Shown: in pieces, positions 6,816 to 7,392 of the stretch
How positions within the stretch are numbered: the stretch's first letter is position 1
How the letters are laid out: the number at the start of each line of letters is the position of its first letter
DNA from: an uncultured Bacteroidota bacterium
GTDB taxonomy: Bacteria; Bacteroidota; Bacteroidia; Bacteroidales; P3
Assembly (NCBI GenBank): GCA_902766265.1
Contig: CACXCY010000255.1
Coordinates: forward strand, 1 to 7,392
Direction of reading: 5' to 3'
DNA length: 7,392 nt
Translations under genes and position numbers: made by a program
The notes under the pieces: model-generated
The model's database searches: none
What the model was told of the DNA's origin: nothing
What the model saw: only the letters and a program-made list of their open reading frames with translations

Positions 6816-7060
6816 TCCGTCCATGCGGAAAGTCGTTCCTTGTTTTGTGGGAAAGTAATTTACATTCATGTGTATCAAATCATTGGATGCAGATGCGTGT
6901 ATGGCTGGAATCACCTGTAAGGATAGATGTTTTTTTAGTGCTTGCTAAACGCACCATCAGCCAATGTGTATAAAATATATCGGAATAGAGAGCGAAAAAC
7001 GATATAATATATTGTAATATAACTAAATATTTGCGTGTTTGCCCACATTTTGCCAATAAG
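6816..7060. other. AT-rich spacer, no gene seen
   Basis: No frame with a credible start, length or composition was found on either strand, and no RNA gene was recognised. The stretch becomes very AT-rich from about 6965. One isolated copy of the array-2 core word, TGCCCACAT, lies at 7040-7048. Confidence 0.5.
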
Positions 7061-7083
7061 GGAGATTTTTAGCAAAAATCACC
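7061..7083. promoter_or_regulatory. 23-bp near-perfect inverted repeat
   Basis: GATTTTT (7064-7070) and AAAAATC (7074-7080) flank AGC. Past one A/A mismatch the arms extend with GG (7061-7062) against CC (7082-7083), so 9 of 10 positions pair. It lies about 130 bp upstream of the strong promoter core at the right edge. It could be an operator or a bidirectional hairpin; the role is inferred only. Confidence 0.4.
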
Positions 7084-7209
7084 GTCTTGCAACCAGAATA
7101 TGGAAGAAAAAACAGCGTGTGAGAATAAAAAATCAAAAAAAATGCATTGGTCAAAATACTGTATTATAGTGTATAAGTAGAAATGTAGTATCATATCGTG
7201 AAAAAATAT

Positions 7210-7240
7210 TTTGGTAGAATGGAAAACAGTTGTATCTTTG
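7210..7240 (+). promoter_or_regulatory. Strong Bacteroidota promoter (-33 TTTG, -7 TATCTTTG), rRNA-type
   Basis: TTTG at 7210-7213 and TATCTTTG at 7233-7240 are separated by 19 nt, an exact match to the Bacteroidota consensus TTTG-N19-21-TAnnTTTG. The upstream 100 bp is rich in A and T tracts, as in an UP-like region. The initial transcribed region CAACCGCTTTCG resembles what I recall following rRNA promoters of Bacteroides relatives. Transcription should start near 7245-7248. Confidence 0.75.
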
Positions 7241-7244
7241 CAAC

Positions 7245-7392
7245 CGCTTTCGCCGAAAAATTGGAGTGTTGAAAAAGAGGGGTTGAGGCGGCGGGAGCGA
7301 GAGGACATTGAAAGAATGGGAAACGAGATAGCGTGATGTTGCCGGGCTCTATGGAGTCCGGGGACATTGGGAACGAGTCAAAGGTTACGAAG
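7245..7392 (+). other. Probable leader of a ribosomal RNA operon (cut by window edge)
   Basis: Downstream of the promoter the DNA turns abruptly GC- and purine-rich and has no sustained coding frame. It holds two related segments, GGACATTGAAAGAATGGG (7303-7320) followed by AAACGAG, and GGACATTGGGAACGAG (7362-7377); these resemble the boxA-like CATTGA elements of Bacteroidota rRNA leaders. Between them is a GC-rich hairpin: CCGGGCTC (7342-7349), loop TATG, GAGTCCGG (7354-7361), 8 pairs with one G-U. This suits an rRNA antitermination or processing leader with 16S rRNA just beyond the edge. A small structured RNA, or the leader of a highly expressed protein gene, remains possible. Confidence 0.5.

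Noticed and set aside
6719..6973. 84-codon plus-strand frame over array 2
   Set aside because: Its first third is array-2 repeat and the rest is spacer; no start context, domain or coding composition.
7069..7308. 79-codon minus-strand frame
   Set aside because: It runs across the strong plus-strand promoter and leader and shows AT-rich random composition.
7336..7392. Short open frame from ATG 7336 to the window end
   Set aside because: Its start codon sits just before a strong hairpin with no Shine-Dalgarno site, and the surrounding leader looks structural; it cannot be judged without the next bases.
1..7392. Insertion sequence or integrase
   Set aside because: No transposase or recombinase motif was seen in any frame; the repeat arrays alone do not define a mobile element.

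Overview
The window looks like chromosomal DNA from a Bacteroidales-type bacterium (phylum Bacteroidota). Four things point there: a HU-like DNA-binding protein of the kind typical of Bacteroides relatives; promoter cores matching the Bacteroidota consensus TAnnTTTG, two of them in key positions; mostly A-rich leaders before start codons rather than strong Shine-Dalgarno sites; and an rRNA-type promoter and leader at the right edge. Coding DNA is GC-rich with many C- and G-ending codons, while the spacers are AT-rich. Genus cannot be fixed from what is visible.

Layout, left to right. (1) 1-488, minus strand: the N-terminal 162 codons of a HU-like DNA-binding protein, cut by the window edge. 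(2) 489-1024: a divergent spacer with about ten copies of a 22-23 bp repeat (603-823), a loose stem-loop, two abutting inverted repeats and a TAnnTTTG promoter core. (3) 1025-6602, plus strand: a complete three-gene tripartite efflux operon made of a periplasmic adaptor lipoprotein, an inner-membrane RND pump and a TolC-family outer-membrane channel. The gaps are 55 and 12 bp. (4) 6603-7208: about 600 bp without a credible gene. It holds an AT hairpin, an interrupted inverted repeat, a second 23-bp repeat array (four units) and another inverted repeat. (5) 7209-7392: a textbook Bacteroidota promoter and a structured leader that most resembles the start of a ribosomal RNA operon, with 16S rRNA expected just beyond the edge.

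The three efflux genes would act as one machine: the proton-driven pump takes substrate from the inner membrane or periplasm, the lipid-anchored adaptor bridges the envelope, and the TolC-like duct releases substrate outside. The TM4 Asp-Asp pair suggests an HAE-1-like (drug or organic compound) pump rather than a metal pump. No dedicated regulator gene is visible.

No new protein system is apparent. The most unusual content is non-coding: two related 22-23 bp dyad-containing repeat arrays in opposite orientation on either side of the operon, and a GGCAAAA/TTTTG-type inverted repeat in both flanks.
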